Positions 6,923-16,170 of a stretch of 64,000 nt of DNA are shown here, in pieces; the stretch's first letter is position 1; each line of letters opens with the position of its first letter. The position numbers were made by a program, and so were the translations under genes. The notes under the pieces were generated by a model. It saw only the letters and a program-made list of their open reading frames with translations, searched no databases and was not told the origin of the DNA. The DNA lies in assembly GCF_004187715.1 (NCBI RefSeq), contig NZ_QZWF01000007.1, forward strand, positions 62,001 through 126,000, given 5' to 3'. The DNA is from Streptomyces sp. F001. GTDB lineage: Bacteria; Actinomycetota; Actinomycetes; Streptomycetales; Streptomycetaceae.

Positions 6923-8722
6923 TTACTTCGAGCTCTTCAGACCGAGGTTGACGAAGTCGTACATGCCGCTGTAGCCGTCGGACGTGTAGACGTTCGCCAG
7001 GTCGCTCGAGCGCCAGTTGATGAACTTCTCGAAGACGAAGGGCAGGTAGTAGCCGCCCTCCATCACCTTGTGGTTGATCTCCGTGGCGATCTTGGTCTTC
7101 TCGGCGTCGTCCAGCGTGTTGACGTAGTCGTCGAACAGGCCGTCGATCGTCTTGTCCTTGATCAGCGCGTAGTTGTTGTTGCCGCTCTCAAGGATGTAGC
7201 TGCTGTCCCACAGCGGCAGACCGAAGCCCTGGACGGTCGGGAAGTCGGGGCCCCAGCCCATGATGATGATGCCGAACTTCTTCTTCTCGACGTTGGAGGG
7301 GCTGCCGATGATGCCGCTGGTCTGCGAGCCGTCGTACTGCTCGATCTCGGCGTTGATGCCGACCTTCTTCAGCGAGGCCTGGAGGGACTCGGCGGTGGCC
7401 ACCTCGACCGGCTTGTTGTTGCGGACCGCGATGGTGGTCTTGAAGCCGTTCGGCTGACCGCAGGCCTTCAGCTCTTCCTTGGCCTTGGCGACGTTGCCGC
7501 TCTTGTTGGCGGTGGCGAGCTCGAACGGGTCGTACTTCTGGCCCTCGGAGCCCGGCACGGACGGCGGCAGCATGTTGGTGCCGATGTCACCACCGGCGAT
7601 GGGGCCGCCACGTGCGGTCTGCAGGGAGACGTGGTCGGCGCCGTAGATCACGGCCTTGCGGCAGTGCTCGTTGTCGAACGGCTTCACGCTCTGCGGGAAG
7701 ACCGCGTAACGGATGTAGCCGGAGACCGGGTTGTCCAGGTTGGCCTTGTGCTCCTTCAGGGCGGTGGTGCGGCCCTGCGGCGACATGCCGGTCTGGTTGA
7801 TGTCCAGGTGGTAGTCGCCGTTGATCAGGCGCTGGTCCATGTCATTGGCGTTGGAGAAGAAGTTGACCGTGATCGCGTCCGGGTAGGCCTTGCGGATCGG
7901 GTCGGAGGACTGCTTCCAGTTCTCGTTGCGGACCAGCTTCAGGGACTTGCCGGGCTCGTACGACTCGAACTTGTACGGGCCGGAGGAGAACGGGTGCAGG
8001 CCGTACTTGGACTTGGTGTCCTTGTCCTGGCGCACCGGCGAGGCCGAGACCAGGGCCAGCATCTCCTCGAAGTCCGAGTTGGCCTTCGGCAGCTTGAAGA
8101 TGATGGTCTTGTCGTCGGGCGTCTCGATGGCCTTCAGACCGAGCTTGTCCTTGGACTTGTCCTTGTACGGGCCCTGGTACTCGCCCTTCGGGTCCAGGAC
8201 GTCCTTCAGGTAGACCGGACCGCCGGCCAGCACGTCCTGCGCCCAGACGCGCTCGATGCCGTACTTGACGTCCTTGGAGGTGATCGGCTTGCCGTCCTCC
8301 CACGTCACGTCGTCACGCAGGGTGTACTTGTAGGTCTTGCCGTCGTCGGAGACCTCGGCGAGCCCGGTGGCGAGGTCGGGCGCCAGCTCGGCACCGGCCT
8401 TGCCCGGCTCGGCCTTGTTCGTGACGAGCTGACGGGCGTAGTAGCGGGAGAAGTTCCACATGAAGCCGTAGTAGCCGCGCGTGGTGTCCCACGAGTCGGC
8501 GTCCTGGGCACCCGCGAACTTCAGCGTGCCGCCCTTCTTGGCCAGGTCGGCCTGGGCGACCTTGTTGTTGGCGGCGTCGAAACCGGCCGCGCCGTCCTTC
8601 GAGCCACCGTCGCCGTCGCCGTTGCCGCCGCCGCCGCACGCCGCCGTGGTCAGCAGCGCGGCGACCACGGCGGCAGCGGCCATGGCCTGCTTGCGCCGCC
8701 CTGAGGTGCGTTGGGTAGTCAC
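6923..8722 (-). CDS. Peptide-binding lipoprotein (SBP family 5, DppA/OppA type)
   Basis: 599 residues. The signal peptide has a twin-basic start (GRRKQ), a hydrophobic core and lipobox TTAAC with the lipidated Cys at residue 29, followed by a Gly/Asp linker. Family-5 solute-binding features follow: GGTLKFAGAQDADSWDTTRGY, DVTWEDGKPITSKDVKYGIERVW and SGPYKFESYEPGKSLKLVRNENW. It captures peptides outside the membrane and delivers them to DppBC. GTG start with GGAGGA upstream. It lies between the two permease genes, an order (C-A-B-D-F in transcription) that differs from the Escherichia coli A-B-C-D-F order. Confidence 0.93.
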   Translation of the reverse strand: MTTQRTSGRRKQAMAAAAVVAALLTTAACGGGGNGDGDGGSKDGAAGFDAANNKVAQADLAKKGGTLKFAGAQDADSWDTTRGYYGFMWNFSRYYARQLVTNKAEPGKAGAELAPDLATGLAEVSDDGKTYKYTLRDDVTWEDGKPITSKDVKYGIERVWAQDVLAGGPVYLKDVLDPKGEYQGPYKDKSKDKLGLKAIETPDDKTIIFKLPKANSDFEEMLALVSASPVRQDKDTKSKYGLHPFSSGPYKFESYEPGKSLKLVRNENWKQSSDPIRKAYPDAITVNFFSNANDMDQRLINGDYHLDINQTGMSPQGRTTALKEHKANLDNPVSGYIRYAVFPQSVKPFDNEHCRKAVIYGADHVSLQTARGGPIAGGDIGTNMLPPSVPGSEGQKYDPFELATANKSGNVAKAKEELKACGQPNGFKTTIAVRNNKPVEVATAESLQASLKKVGINAEIEQYDGSQTSGIIGSPSNVEKKKFGIIIMGWGPDFPTVQGFGLPLWDSSYILESGNNNYALIKDKTIDGLFDDYVNTLDDAEKTKIATEINHKVMEGGYYLPFVFEKFINWRSSDLANVYTSDGYSGMYDFVNLGLKSSK

Positions 8723-8750
8723 GATCTCGGATCCTCCGGATTAGATGAGA

Positions 8751-8775
8751 GACCCCGTGCTTTGGGCCACGGGTC
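8751..8775 (-). other. Hairpin in the gap between DppC and binding-protein genes
   Basis: GACCCCGTG and CACGGGTC around an 8-nt loop form an imperfect stem (one bulge) just upstream of the binding-protein ribosome site. It may stabilise the 5' end of a processed binding-protein message; not tested here. Confidence 0.4.
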
Positions 8776-8792
8776 GCTTGGGGTACGGCAGT

Positions 8793-9800
8793 TCAGCGGG
8801 AGCCCTTCGGGTCCAGCGCGTCACGCACGCCGTCGCCGAAGAGGTTGAAGGCAAGAACGGTGAGGAAGATCGCCACGCCGGGGACCACCATGTACATGGG
8901 GTCCGAGTCGTAGTAGTCGATCGCGTTCGAGAGCATCTGCCCCCAGGAGGCCGTGGGCGGCTTGACGCCCACGCCCAGGAAGCTGAGTGCCGCCTCGGTG
9001 AGGATGTTGGTGGGGATCATCATCGTCGTGTAGACGATGATCGGTGCGACCAGGTTGGGCAGCAGCTCCTTGAAGAGGATGTACAGCCGCCCGGCGCCCA
9101 GCGATCGGGCCGCCTCGACGTACTCGCGCTCACGCAGCGAGAGCGTCTGGCCGCGCACCACGCGTCCGATGTAGGGCCAGCCGAAGAAGCCGATGACCAG
9201 GATCATCACGAACAGGCGCACACCCGTGCCGGTCAGTCCCAGCATCTCGTTCGGCATGACGGAGACCAGCGCGATGATGAACAGCAGCTGCGGGAAGGCC
9301 AGCAGTCCGTCCATCACCCGGCTGATGACGGAGTCGACCCAGCCACCGAAGAAGCCGGCGAGGATGCCCAGCACGGTGCCGAGGATGACGGCGACGACGG
9401 CGGACAGGAAGCCGACGAGCAGCGAGATCTGGGCGCCGTAGACGATCCGGGCGAAGATGTCGCGGCCACTGACCGGTTCGACGCCGAGCAGGTGCTCGCC
9501 GCTGATGCCGCCGAAGGAGCCGATGGGGGTGCCGAAGAGCGGGTCGATCAGGTCCTCGTGGTGGGCCTCGGGGTCCTGCCCGACCAGTCCGGTGATGACC
9601 GGCGCGAGCACGGCGACCAGGATCAGGAGAAGCACCACGATGCCGCCCGTGAGGGCCAGTTTGTCGCGTTTGAGGCGCTCCCAGGCGATCCGCCCCAAGG
9701 ACCGGCCCTGTACGGCCTTCGCGTCGCCGCTGACCAGCGCCGCTTCCTCGGCCGCACTCGGGGCCGCTTCCGCGGTCGGCTCGTGCAATGGTGCCGTCAT
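8793..9800 (-). CDS. Peptide ABC transporter permease, DppC/OppC type
   Basis: 335 residues with an N-terminal cytoplasmic segment of about 40 residues and six helices. The EAA-type cytoplasmic loop that contacts the ATPases is clear: VEAARSLGAGRLYILFKELLP. WGQMLSNAIDYYDSDPMYM and the closing FNLFGDGVRDALDPKGSR are typical of DppC. First gene of the operon; GAGAGGGG lies 9 nt before the ATG. Partner of the DppB permease. Confidence 0.93.
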   Translation of the reverse strand: MTAPLHEPTAEAAPSAAEEAALVSGDAKAVQGRSLGRIAWERLKRDKLALTGGIVVLLLILVAVLAPVITGLVGQDPEAHHEDLIDPLFGTPIGSFGGISGEHLLGVEPVSGRDIFARIVYGAQISLLVGFLSAVVAVILGTVLGILAGFFGGWVDSVISRVMDGLLAFPQLLFIIALVSVMPNEMLGLTGTGVRLFVMILVIGFFGWPYIGRVVRGQTLSLREREYVEAARSLGAGRLYILFKELLPNLVAPIIVYTTMMIPTNILTEAALSFLGVGVKPPTASWGQMLSNAIDYYDSDPMYMVVPGVAIFLTVLAFNLFGDGVRDALDPKGSR

Positions 9801-10142
9801 CTGGCAGGGACCCCTCTCAACCGGCGGTAACCGGCCCGCACTTGCCGCTGTAGCGGCGTGATCAGTCCGTCGTACACAGGGGCGCCCTCCGGACGAAGAC
9901 GCGGAAGAACACCCCTGGAGCGGGAGTCTTCAACGCTTTGGCGATCTGTTGCCAGACTTGACGGTGAATGGATGCGTAACCGTGATGCTGTCCTGGGGTT
10001 TCCGTTATCCGGACAGTGGTTAACGGGGGTCGGACGGGTACCAAGTGGGGCGATTAGGACAAGAGGCATCTTTCTACCCTTGTCTACGCGCGAAGAAGAA
10101 GCCCTGGTACGGACCACAGGAGCGACAGGGGGCCGGTTCCGG
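9801..10142 (-). other. Intergenic leader of the peptide transporter operon
   Basis: 342 bp without a convincing gene, between the SseB paralogue and the first transporter gene. It must hold the transporter promoter on the minus strand. A 60-codon open frame (9862-10044, minus) and an overlapping plus-strand frame have mixed codon use and no ribosome site and are not accepted as genes. No strong hairpin or clear -35/-10 pair could be picked by eye. Confidence 0.4.
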
Positions 10143-10940
10143 TCAGTACCGTCCCTGGACCGGCGGAAAGCCGTACCCGGCGGCCGGCGCCTGGGCCGGG
10201 GCGGCGGCGTGTGCCTCACGGTCGTAGAAGGGGCGGGCGTTGGCGCGCAGCCACATCGCGACCGGGTCGTACTCGTCGGACATCGCGACGGTCGACACCG
10301 GCAGCCCGTCCGGGACCGCGCCGATGGACTGCTGCATCATCGTGCGCACCGAGTCGACGGCGGGCGGCGAGGTGTCGTACACATCCAGCCCGATGGCGAG
10401 ATACGGCGCCCCGAGAGCGGGCTGCACCCAGGCGCGGCGCAACGAGCGGACGGCTGGGGTGCGGTGGGCGTTCTGCGACAAAAGGGCATAGAACTGCGGA
10501 ATCTGGATGCCGGGTTCGGACAGCCGCAGCGGGCCCGACGGCTGTCGGTCCAATCCGGTGGCGATCCGGCGCAGGTCGAGCCAGGGGATGCCGACGCCGC
10601 CGCCGGGGGCGTGCGGGTTCAGCCAGAGGCCGTAGTGGTCGGGGTAGAGGGTGCGGGCGACGTCGACTCCGTCGACGACCTCGTAGGAGCGGTTCCAGCC
10701 GCTGGCCGACAGCTCCTGGGCGGAGGTGACGCACGGGGCGTAGCCGTACCCCTCGACCTCCATGTTTCCGTACTGGGCGTCCGGGGAGCCGGCCTGGCCG
10801 TGCCAGAGCAGCATCCAGATCTGGCCGGAGGACGGAGTCGCGAGGGCGCGCAGCAGTGCCTCGTAGGCGTCGTAACGCCCCGGCGTCACCTGGCGCAGCA
10901 TGTGCTCGACCTGGCCCGCCGCGATGCCGCTGGCGCTCAC
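10143..10940 (-). CDS. SseB-family protein, paralogue 1
   Basis: 265 residues. The open frame reaches 11108, but the GTG at 10940 (start of VSASGIAAGQVEHMLRQV) is preceded by GAAGGGG at ideal spacing and is taken as the start. The protein resembles SseB (enhanced serine sensitivity) family proteins: IPQFYALLSQNAHRTPAVRSLRRAWVQP is the conserved middle, and it ends in MWLRANARPFYDRE. Cytoplasmic, function unknown; SseB overproduction affects serine sensitivity in Escherichia coli. The neighbouring gene is a diverged copy with a matching end (AWLRERVRPFYRRDF). Proximity to the glycine/serine genes is suggestive, nothing more. Confidence 0.75.
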   Translation of the reverse strand: MSASGIAAGQVEHMLRQVTPGRYDAYEALLRALATPSSGQIWMLLWHGQAGSPDAQYGNMEVEGYGYAPCVTSAQELSASGWNRSYEVVDGVDVARTLYPDHYGLWLNPHAPGGGVGIPWLDLRRIATGLDRQPSGPLRLSEPGIQIPQFYALLSQNAHRTPAVRSLRRAWVQPALGAPYLAIGLDVYDTSPPAVDSVRTMMQQSIGAVPDGLPVSTVAMSDEYDPVAMWLRANARPFYDREAHAAAPAQAPAAGYGFPPVQGRY

Positions 10941-11123
10941 TTGTACCGCCCCTTCACTGAGTTCGCCCAGAGTATGAAACCAGCTTATGCGCCCAAGAGC
11001 TTGGGGCTCGTTGTCCGTCGGCGAGTGCGGGTTTTCGTTATGACTTGTCGCGCCCACGGTGGGCGAGGAGCCGCATATCGGACACAGCCCCGCGCCCCCC
11101 GGGGGCACTCCCCTGACGGACGT

Positions 11124-11930
11124 TCAGAAGTCCCGTCGATAGAAGGGGCGCACCCGCTCGCGCAGCCAGGCGACCACCGGGTCCTGCGCCACGTCCATGA
11201 GGACCAGGTTGACCGGCCACTTCACCGGGACCCGGCCCAACGCCCGGCCCAGCGCGTCCAAGGGAGCTGCCCGTTGATCGCCCTCCCACTGGGAGAGTTC
11301 GATTCCTACGAACATCACCGGGTCCGCCGTTTCGATCGCCGCCAGGCAGCGACGGGCCGTCAGGACCACGCCGATGCCCTCGAACTCCGCGGACGCCGCC
11401 GCGAGGAAGTCGACCGGGTCGTCCTGCCAGTCGGGTTCGAAGAGGCGGACGCGGCCGCCGCTCGTGAGCCCGTCGAGCGGGGTGCGCCCGGCCCGGCACA
11501 GTTCGGCCACGGCGGGCGGCGGCAGCGGGATGCCGACCACGCCGCCCGGGTTGACGACGATGCCCGCCTGCGGGGGCAGGCCGCGGGCGAACTCCACGGC
11601 CGGGGCCACGGTGTACGACATGTGGGAGCCGACGACCTGCCGGAACTGTTCCTCGGAGCTGAAGACCGGCACGTAGGCCTGGCCCTCGATGTCCAGCGTG
11701 GGCAGGTCGAGCGGGCCGCTGTGCGGGCCGCCGCCGTTCGGCAGCGGCACCCACACGAAGCTGCGGCCCAGCACCTCGACGATCCGGCCGCCGGCCGAGG
11801 GCACACCGAGGGAGGCCGACAGCACCTCCTCCAGCTCGTTGCCGGGCCATCCGCCGTGCGGATGGGGGTGCGCCTGCGCCGGGAAACCCCCGGAAAGGTC
11901 CGGGGGGAAGTCCGCCGGGAAGTCGTCCAT
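11124..11930 (-). CDS. SseB-family protein, paralogue 2
   Basis: 268 residues. The His/Pro-rich N-terminus (AQAHPHPHGGWPGNELEEVL) leads into the SseB N-terminal domain (FVWVPLPNGG, GQAYVPVFSSEEQFRQV, GIVVNPGGVVGIPLPP). A C-terminal domain holds AVVAWLRERVRPFYRRDF-like residues shared with paralogue 1. The two copies are separated by 183 bp on the same strand and probably arose by duplication, with paralogue 1 having lost most of the SseB N-terminal motif. No enzyme motif; role unknown. Confidence 0.75.
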   Translation of the reverse strand: MDDFPADFPPDLSGGFPAQAHPHPHGGWPGNELEEVLSASLGVPSAGGRIVEVLGRSFVWVPLPNGGGPHSGPLDLPTLDIEGQAYVPVFSSEEQFRQVVGSHMSYTVAPAVEFARGLPPQAGIVVNPGGVVGIPLPPPAVAELCRAGRTPLDGLTSGGRVRLFEPDWQDDPVDFLAAASAEFEGIGVVLTARRCLAAIETADPVMFVGIELSQWEGDQRAAPLDALGRALGRVPVKWPVNLVLMDVAQDPVVAWLRERVRPFYRRDF

Positions 11931-11998
11931 CTGCCTACCGCCTGCTCCGTACCTCTACTGCGGCTGAAAGGCTAACGCCCCTCATGGGGCGGATCCCC

Positions 11999-12667
11999 TC
12001 AGCCCACGAAGCCGATGCGGCGCAGGGTGTCCGCCGCCTCCCGGTCGAGGAGGACCGCGCCGCCGCAGCCGTGCGGCAGGTCACCGCGTTCCGTACGGCG
12101 CACCAGGCGGCCGGCGGCCCGGCGGTGGCGCAGGAACGCGTACCGCGAGACCCCGCGGCCGCGCTCGCGCTGGCCGGCCAGGGCCTGCTCGGGGGTGACG
12201 TCGAGCAGCAGCATGTGCAGGGTGCCGCCGCGGCGGCGGGCCTCGCGGGTCAGCCAGGCGCGCACCCAGGCCTGCGTACCGCAGTCGTGCACGACGACCG
12301 GCTCGCCGGTGCGCAGGGTGCGGCGCAGTCCGGCGTAGTGGGCGAGGCGGACGAGAGGCCGGTAGACCGCGTACGGCAGCCAGGCGGGCATGCGGCCGTC
12401 CCAGCGGTCGCGGGTGTCCTGGGAGTCGATGCGCAGTCCGCGCACCGCCCTGCGCATCAGGGTCGACTTGCCGCTGCCGGGCAGGCCCGTGACCACGACG
12501 AGGTCGCGGGGCCCGAAGAGCAGCGCGTGCGGGCTGCGGCCCTCCCGCTCGCGCAGGTCGCGGACGACGGGTGACGGCAGCGGAGCGCACGCCTCCCTGG
12601 CCGGGGTGGTCGGCTGCTTGGGCAGCGCGAGGCCCGAGGTGGTGGCGTACGCCGTGGTCCTGTTCAC
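11999..12667 (-). CDS. AAA/P-loop kinase-like protein
   Basis: 222 residues from a GTG at 12667 preceded by GGGGAGG; an in-frame extension to 13171 reads through the riboswitch of the divergent gene and is rejected. Walker A is VVTGLPGSGKSTLMRRAV near residue 60, followed by IDSQDTRDRW, VVHDCGTQAWVRAWL and MLLLDVTPEQALAGQRERGRG, the layout of zeta-toxin/polynucleotide-kinase-like P-loop proteins that phosphorylate a small substrate. A specific substrate is not visible. Divergent from the glycine-riboswitch-controlled operon, with 250 bp of shared upstream DNA. Confidence 0.75.
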   Translation of the reverse strand: MNRTTAYATTSGLALPKQPTTPAREACAPLPSPVVRDLREREGRSPHALLFGPRDLVVVTGLPGSGKSTLMRRAVRGLRIDSQDTRDRWDGRMPAWLPYAVYRPLVRLAHYAGLRRTLRTGEPVVVHDCGTQAWVRAWLTREARRRGGTLHMLLLDVTPEQALAGQRERGRGVSRYAFLRHRRAAGRLVRRTERGDLPHGCGGAVLLDREAADTLRRIGFVG

Positions 12668-12917
12668 CGTGATCGTCCTCCCCTGGGGCGGTTCACGAGT
12701 TCCCATCCCCGTCGAGTGTAAAGAGAAAGTAATGCTCGACGTCTCCTGTTTCCGTCCCCTTCCTGCAACAGCGCTGCTACAGCATGCCCAGCCCGGCTGT
12801 GCGGAATCTGTGCGGCCGCTGTTCGCCGGCCCGGTAAAGGCCCGGCAAGGTGACCCTGCCGCACCCGGCCGATGCATGCAATGATGGCCGCGCCAACTGC
12901 ATACCGGCCGCTTGAAT

Positions 12918-13114
12918 CCGCGCGGGAGAGTCCCCGGCAGCACTGCCGTCGGGGCGCCGAAGGAGCAAGTCCCTCCCTTGAATCTCTCAGGCCCCGTTAC
13001 CGCGCGGGCGAGGCACATCTGAAAAGCGGGCCCTGCGTGCAGTGGCCCCACCCAAGGTGCAAGCCAGGACCGACAAGTGGTCATGGCGAACCTCTCAGGT
13101 TCCGATGACAGATG
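12918..13114 (+). ncRNA. Tandem glycine riboswitch
   Basis: Two aptamers. In aptamer I, P1 pairs CCGCGCGG at 12918-12925 with CCGCGCGG at 13000-13007, with core GCGCCGAAGGAGCAAGT at 12954-12970 and AATCTCTCAGGC at 12981-12992. In aptamer II, P1 pairs CATCTG (13016-13021) with CAGATG (13109-13114), with core CACCCAAGGTGCAAGCC and AACCTCTCAGGTTCC. These are the hallmarks of the gcvT-element. It ends about 40 nt before the gcvT start. In this class glycine usually turns expression on. The 250 bp upstream (12668-12917) must hold the operon promoter and that of the divergent P-loop gene. Confidence 0.95.
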
Positions 13115-13155
13115 GGGAGGAACGACCTTCCCGTCATGCCCTTGGAGACCGACCG

Positions 13156-14274
13156 ATGAGCAGTACCGCACTCCGCCGCACCGCGCTCGATGCCCTGCAT
13201 CGCTCGCTCGGCGCGACGATGACCGACTTCGCCGGCTGGGACATGCCCCTGCGCTACGGCTCCGAGCGCGACGAACACCTCGCCGTGCGTCACCGGGCCG
13301 GGCTCTTCGACCTCTCCCACATGGGCGAGATCACCGTGACCGGCCCGCAGGCCGCCGCCCTGCTGGACTACGCGCTGGTCGGGAACATCGGCGGCGTCAA
13401 GGCCGGCCGCGCCCGCTACACCATGATCTGCCGGGCGGACGGCGGCATCCTGGACGACCTGATCGTCTACCGGCTCGCCGAGACCGAGTACATGATCGTG
13501 GCGAACGCCTCGAACGCCCAGGTGGTGCTCGACGCGCTGACCGAGCGGGCCGACGGGTTCGACGCCGCCGTCCGCGACGACCGGGACGCGTACGCCCTGA
13601 TCGCCGTCCAGGGCCCGGAGTCCCCCGGCATCCTGAAGTCGCTCACCGACGCCGACCTCGACGGCCTGAAGTACTACGCCGGCCTGCCCGGCACCGTCGC
13701 CGGTGTCCCCGCCCTGATCGCACGCACCGGCTACACCGGCGAGGACGGCTTCGAACTGTTCGTGCAGCCGGAGCACGCCGTCGCGCTGTGGCAGGCGCTG
13801 ACCGAGGCCGGCCAAGCTGTCGGCCTGGTCCCGTGCGGGTTGTCCTGCCGGGACACGCTGCGCCTGGAGGCGGGCATGCCGCTGTACGGGAACGAGCTGT
13901 CGACCTCGCTGACGCCCTTCGACGCCGGGCTCGGCCGGGTCGTGAAGTTCGACAAGGAGGGCGACTTCGTGGGGCGTGCGGCCCTCGCCGAGGCCGCCGA
14001 GCGTGCCGCTTCCGAGCCGCCGCGCGTCCTGGTCGGCCTGGTCGCCGAGGGCCGCCGGGTGCCGCGCGCCGGGTACGCCGTGGTCGTCGGCGGTGCGGTG
14101 ATCGGTGAGGTCACCTCCGGTGCCCCCTCCCCCACGCTGGGCAGGCCGATCGCGATGGCGTACGTCGACGCCGCGCACTCGGCGCCGGGCACGCCCGGGG
14201 TCGGCGTGGACATCCGGGGCAGCCACGAGCCGTACGAGGTCGTGGCGCTGCCCTTCTACAAGCGCCAGAAGTAG
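13156..14274 (+). CDS. gcvT: Aminomethyltransferase, glycine cleavage T protein
   Basis: 372 residues starting MSSTALRRTALDALH, with GGAG 8 nt before the ATG. T-protein signatures: ATMTDFAGWDMPLRYG, LFDLSHMGEITVTGPQAAALLDY, GILDDLIVYRL, RTGYTGEDGFELF and CRDTLRLEAGMPLYGNEL. It transfers the methylene group from the H-protein aminomethyl-lipoyl arm to tetrahydrofolate and releases ammonia. The open frame extends upstream through the riboswitch, but that part is not coding. Directly controlled by the glycine riboswitch; followed by gcvH and glyA. The P-protein gene is not in the window. Confidence 0.97.
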   Translation: MSSTALRRTALDALHRSLGATMTDFAGWDMPLRYGSERDEHLAVRHRAGLFDLSHMGEITVTGPQAAALLDYALVGNIGGVKAGRARYTMICRADGGILDDLIVYRLAETEYMIVANASNAQVVLDALTERADGFDAAVRDDRDAYALIAVQGPESPGILKSLTDADLDGLKYYAGLPGTVAGVPALIARTGYTGEDGFELFVQPEHAVALWQALTEAGQAVGLVPCGLSCRDTLRLEAGMPLYGNELSTSLTPFDAGLGRVVKFDKEGDFVGRAALAEAAERAASEPPRVLVGLVAEGRRVPRAGYAVVVGGAVIGEVTSGAPSPTLGRPIAMAYVDAAHSAPGTPGVGVDIRGSHEPYEVVALPFYKRQK

Positions 14275-14384
14275 ACACCGGCCCGCGGGTCCGGCGTGAC
14301 CCCGCGCACATTTCCCCTGCTCACCCGCAATTCCAGTAGTCCCCCATTCACCAGCACTCCCCCGCGTACAGGAGAATTCAGGCC

Positions 14385-14762
14385 ATGAGCAACCCCCAGC
14401 AGCTGCGCTACAGCAAGGAGCACGAGTGGCTGTCGGCCGTCGAGGACGGCGTCGCGACGGTCGGCATCACGGAGTTCGCGGCCAACGCGCTCGGCGATGT
14501 CGTCTACGCCCAGCTCCCCGAGGTGGGCTCCACGGTGGCCGCGGGCGAGACCTGCGGCGAGCTGGAGTCGACCAAGTCGGTCAGCGACCTGTACTCCCCG
14601 GTCTCCGGCGAGGTCACCGAGATCAACGAGGACGTGGTGAACGACCCGTCCCTGGTGAACTCCGCCCCCTTCGAGGGCGGCTGGCTGTTCAAGGTGCGCG
14701 TCGCCGAGGAGCCGGCCGACCTGCTCTCCGCCGACGAGTACGCCGCCCACACCGCCGGCTGA
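14385..14762 (+). CDS. gcvH: Glycine cleavage system H protein
   Basis: 125 residues, usual length. The lipoyl attachment lysine is K64 in the motif GELESTKSVSDLYSPVSGEV. The N-terminus RYSKEHEWLS and C-terminal GWLFKV are typical. It shuttles the aminomethyl group between the P, T and L proteins. It lies 110 bp after gcvT and 14 bp before glyA in the same orientation. Confidence 0.97.
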   Translation: MSNPQQLRYSKEHEWLSAVEDGVATVGITEFAANALGDVVYAQLPEVGSTVAAGETCGELESTKSVSDLYSPVSGEVTEINEDVVNDPSLVNSAPFEGGWLFKVRVAEEPADLLSADEYAAHTAG

Positions 14763-14776
14763 GGAGTCGTAGCCGT

Positions 14777-16039
14777 ATGTCCGTACTGAACACCTCGCTG
14801 CACGAGCTCGACCCGGCGGTGGCCGCCGCCGTCGACGCCGAGCTGCACCGTCAGCAGTCCACCCTCGAGATGATCGCCTCCGAGAACTTCGCGCCGGTCG
14901 CGGTCATGGAGGCGCAGGGCTCGGTCCTGACCAACAAGTACGCCGAGGGCTACCCGGGCCGCCGCTACTACGGCGGCTGCGAGCACGTCGACGTGGTCGA
15001 GCAGATCGCGATCGACCGCATCAAGGAGCTGTTCGGCGCCGAGCACGCCAATGTGCAGCCGCACTCGGGTGCGCAGGCCAACGCGGCCGCGATGTTCGCG
15101 CTGCTCAAGCCCGGCGACACGATCATGGGTCTGAACCTCGCGCACGGCGGGCATCTGACCCACGGCATGAAGATCAACTTCTCCGGCAAGCTGTACAACG
15201 TCGTGCCCTACCACGTCGACGACTCCGGCGTGGTCGACATGGCCGAGGTCGAGCGCCTCGCCAAGGAGCACAAGCCGAAGCTGATCGTCGCCGGCTGGTC
15301 GGCCTACCCACGCCGGCTGGACTTCGCCGCGTTCCGCCGGATCGCGGACGAGGTCGGCGCGTACCTCATGGTCGACATGGCGCACTTCGCCGGGCTGGTC
15401 GCGGCCGGACTGCACCCGAACCCGGTGCCGCACGCGCACGTGGTCACGACCACGACCCACAAGACGCTGGGCGGCCCGCGCGGCGGTGTGATCCTGTCCG
15501 TTCAGGACCTCGCCAAGAAGATCAACTCGGCGGTGTTCCCGGGGCAGCAGGGCGGCCCCCTGGAGCATGTGATCGCGGCAAAGGCGGTGGCGTTCAAGGT
15601 CGCCGCCTCGTCGGAGTTCAAGGAGCGGCAGACGCGGACGCTGGAGGGCGCCCGCATCCTGGCCGAGCGCCTGGTGAAGGACGACGTGAAGGCGGCGGGC
15701 GTGGATGTGCTCTCCGGCGGTACGGACGTCCACCTCGTCCTCGTCGACCTGCGCAACTCCGAGCTCGACGGGCAGCAGGCCGAGGACCGGCTCCACGAAG
15801 TCGGCATCACGGTCAACCGCAACGCCGTCCCGAACGACCCGCGCCCGCCGATGGTGACGTCCGGCCTGCGCATCGGTACGCCCGCGCTGGCCACCCGCGG
15901 CTTCACGACCGACGACTTCGCCGAGGTCGCGGACGTCATCGCCGAGGCGCTGAAGCCGTCCTACGACGCGGCGTCGCTGAAGGCCCGGGTCGCCGCCCTC
16001 GCGGAGAAGCACCCGCTGTACCCCGGCCTGACGAAGTAA
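14777..16039 (+). CDS. glyA: Serine hydroxymethyltransferase
   Basis: 420 residues from ATG 14777, with GAGGAG overlapping the gcvH stop. SHMT motifs: TLEMIASENFAPVAVMEAQGS, NKYAEGYPGRRYYGG, the VMVDMAHFAGLVAAG-type cofactor region and TTTTHKTLGGPRGG with PLP lysine K229. It interconverts glycine plus methylene-THF with serine plus THF, so with the cleavage system it makes one serine from two glycines. It sits in the gcvT-gcvH-glyA operon and is a second SHMT type in Streptomyces genomes (recalled). Confidence 0.96.
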   Translation: MSVLNTSLHELDPAVAAAVDAELHRQQSTLEMIASENFAPVAVMEAQGSVLTNKYAEGYPGRRYYGGCEHVDVVEQIAIDRIKELFGAEHANVQPHSGAQANAAAMFALLKPGDTIMGLNLAHGGHLTHGMKINFSGKLYNVVPYHVDDSGVVDMAEVERLAKEHKPKLIVAGWSAYPRRLDFAAFRRIADEVGAYLMVDMAHFAGLVAAGLHPNPVPHAHVVTTTTHKTLGGPRGGVILSVQDLAKKINSAVFPGQQGGPLEHVIAAKAVAFKVAASSEFKERQTRTLEGARILAERLVKDDVKAAGVDVLSGGTDVHLVLVDLRNSELDGQQAEDRLHEVGITVNRNAVPNDPRPPMVTSGLRIGTPALATRGFTTDDFAEVADVIAEALKPSYDAASLKARVAALAEKHPLYPGLTK

Positions 16040-16050
16040 CCCGCCTCCCG

Positions 16051-16086
16051 GGGCACCGCGCACACTGGGAGGTGAGCGCGGTGCCC
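16051..16086 (+). terminator. Terminator after glyA
   Basis: GGGCACCGCGC, 14-nt loop, GCGCGGTGCCC: a perfect 11-bp stem 11 nt after the glyA stop. It marks the end of the riboswitch operon, so sdaA may have its own promoter in the remaining 85 bp. Confidence 0.8.
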
Positions 16087-16170
16087 TGCCCCTAGAGCGT
16101 GTCCGGCGGATCATGCCGGAATCGCGGGGCCTGGCACACCCTGGTTCCACCCCTGTACTGAGGAGTCACC

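Noticed and set aside
9862..10044. 60-codon minus-strand frame in the transporter leader
   Set aside because: No ribosome site and low third-position GC compared with real genes nearby.
12668..13171. N-terminal extension of the P-loop protein
   Set aside because: It would translate the antisense of the glycine riboswitch; a good ribosome site marks the GTG at 12667.
13081..14226. 381-codon minus-strand frame
   Set aside because: Antisense to gcvT; low complexity from GC bias.
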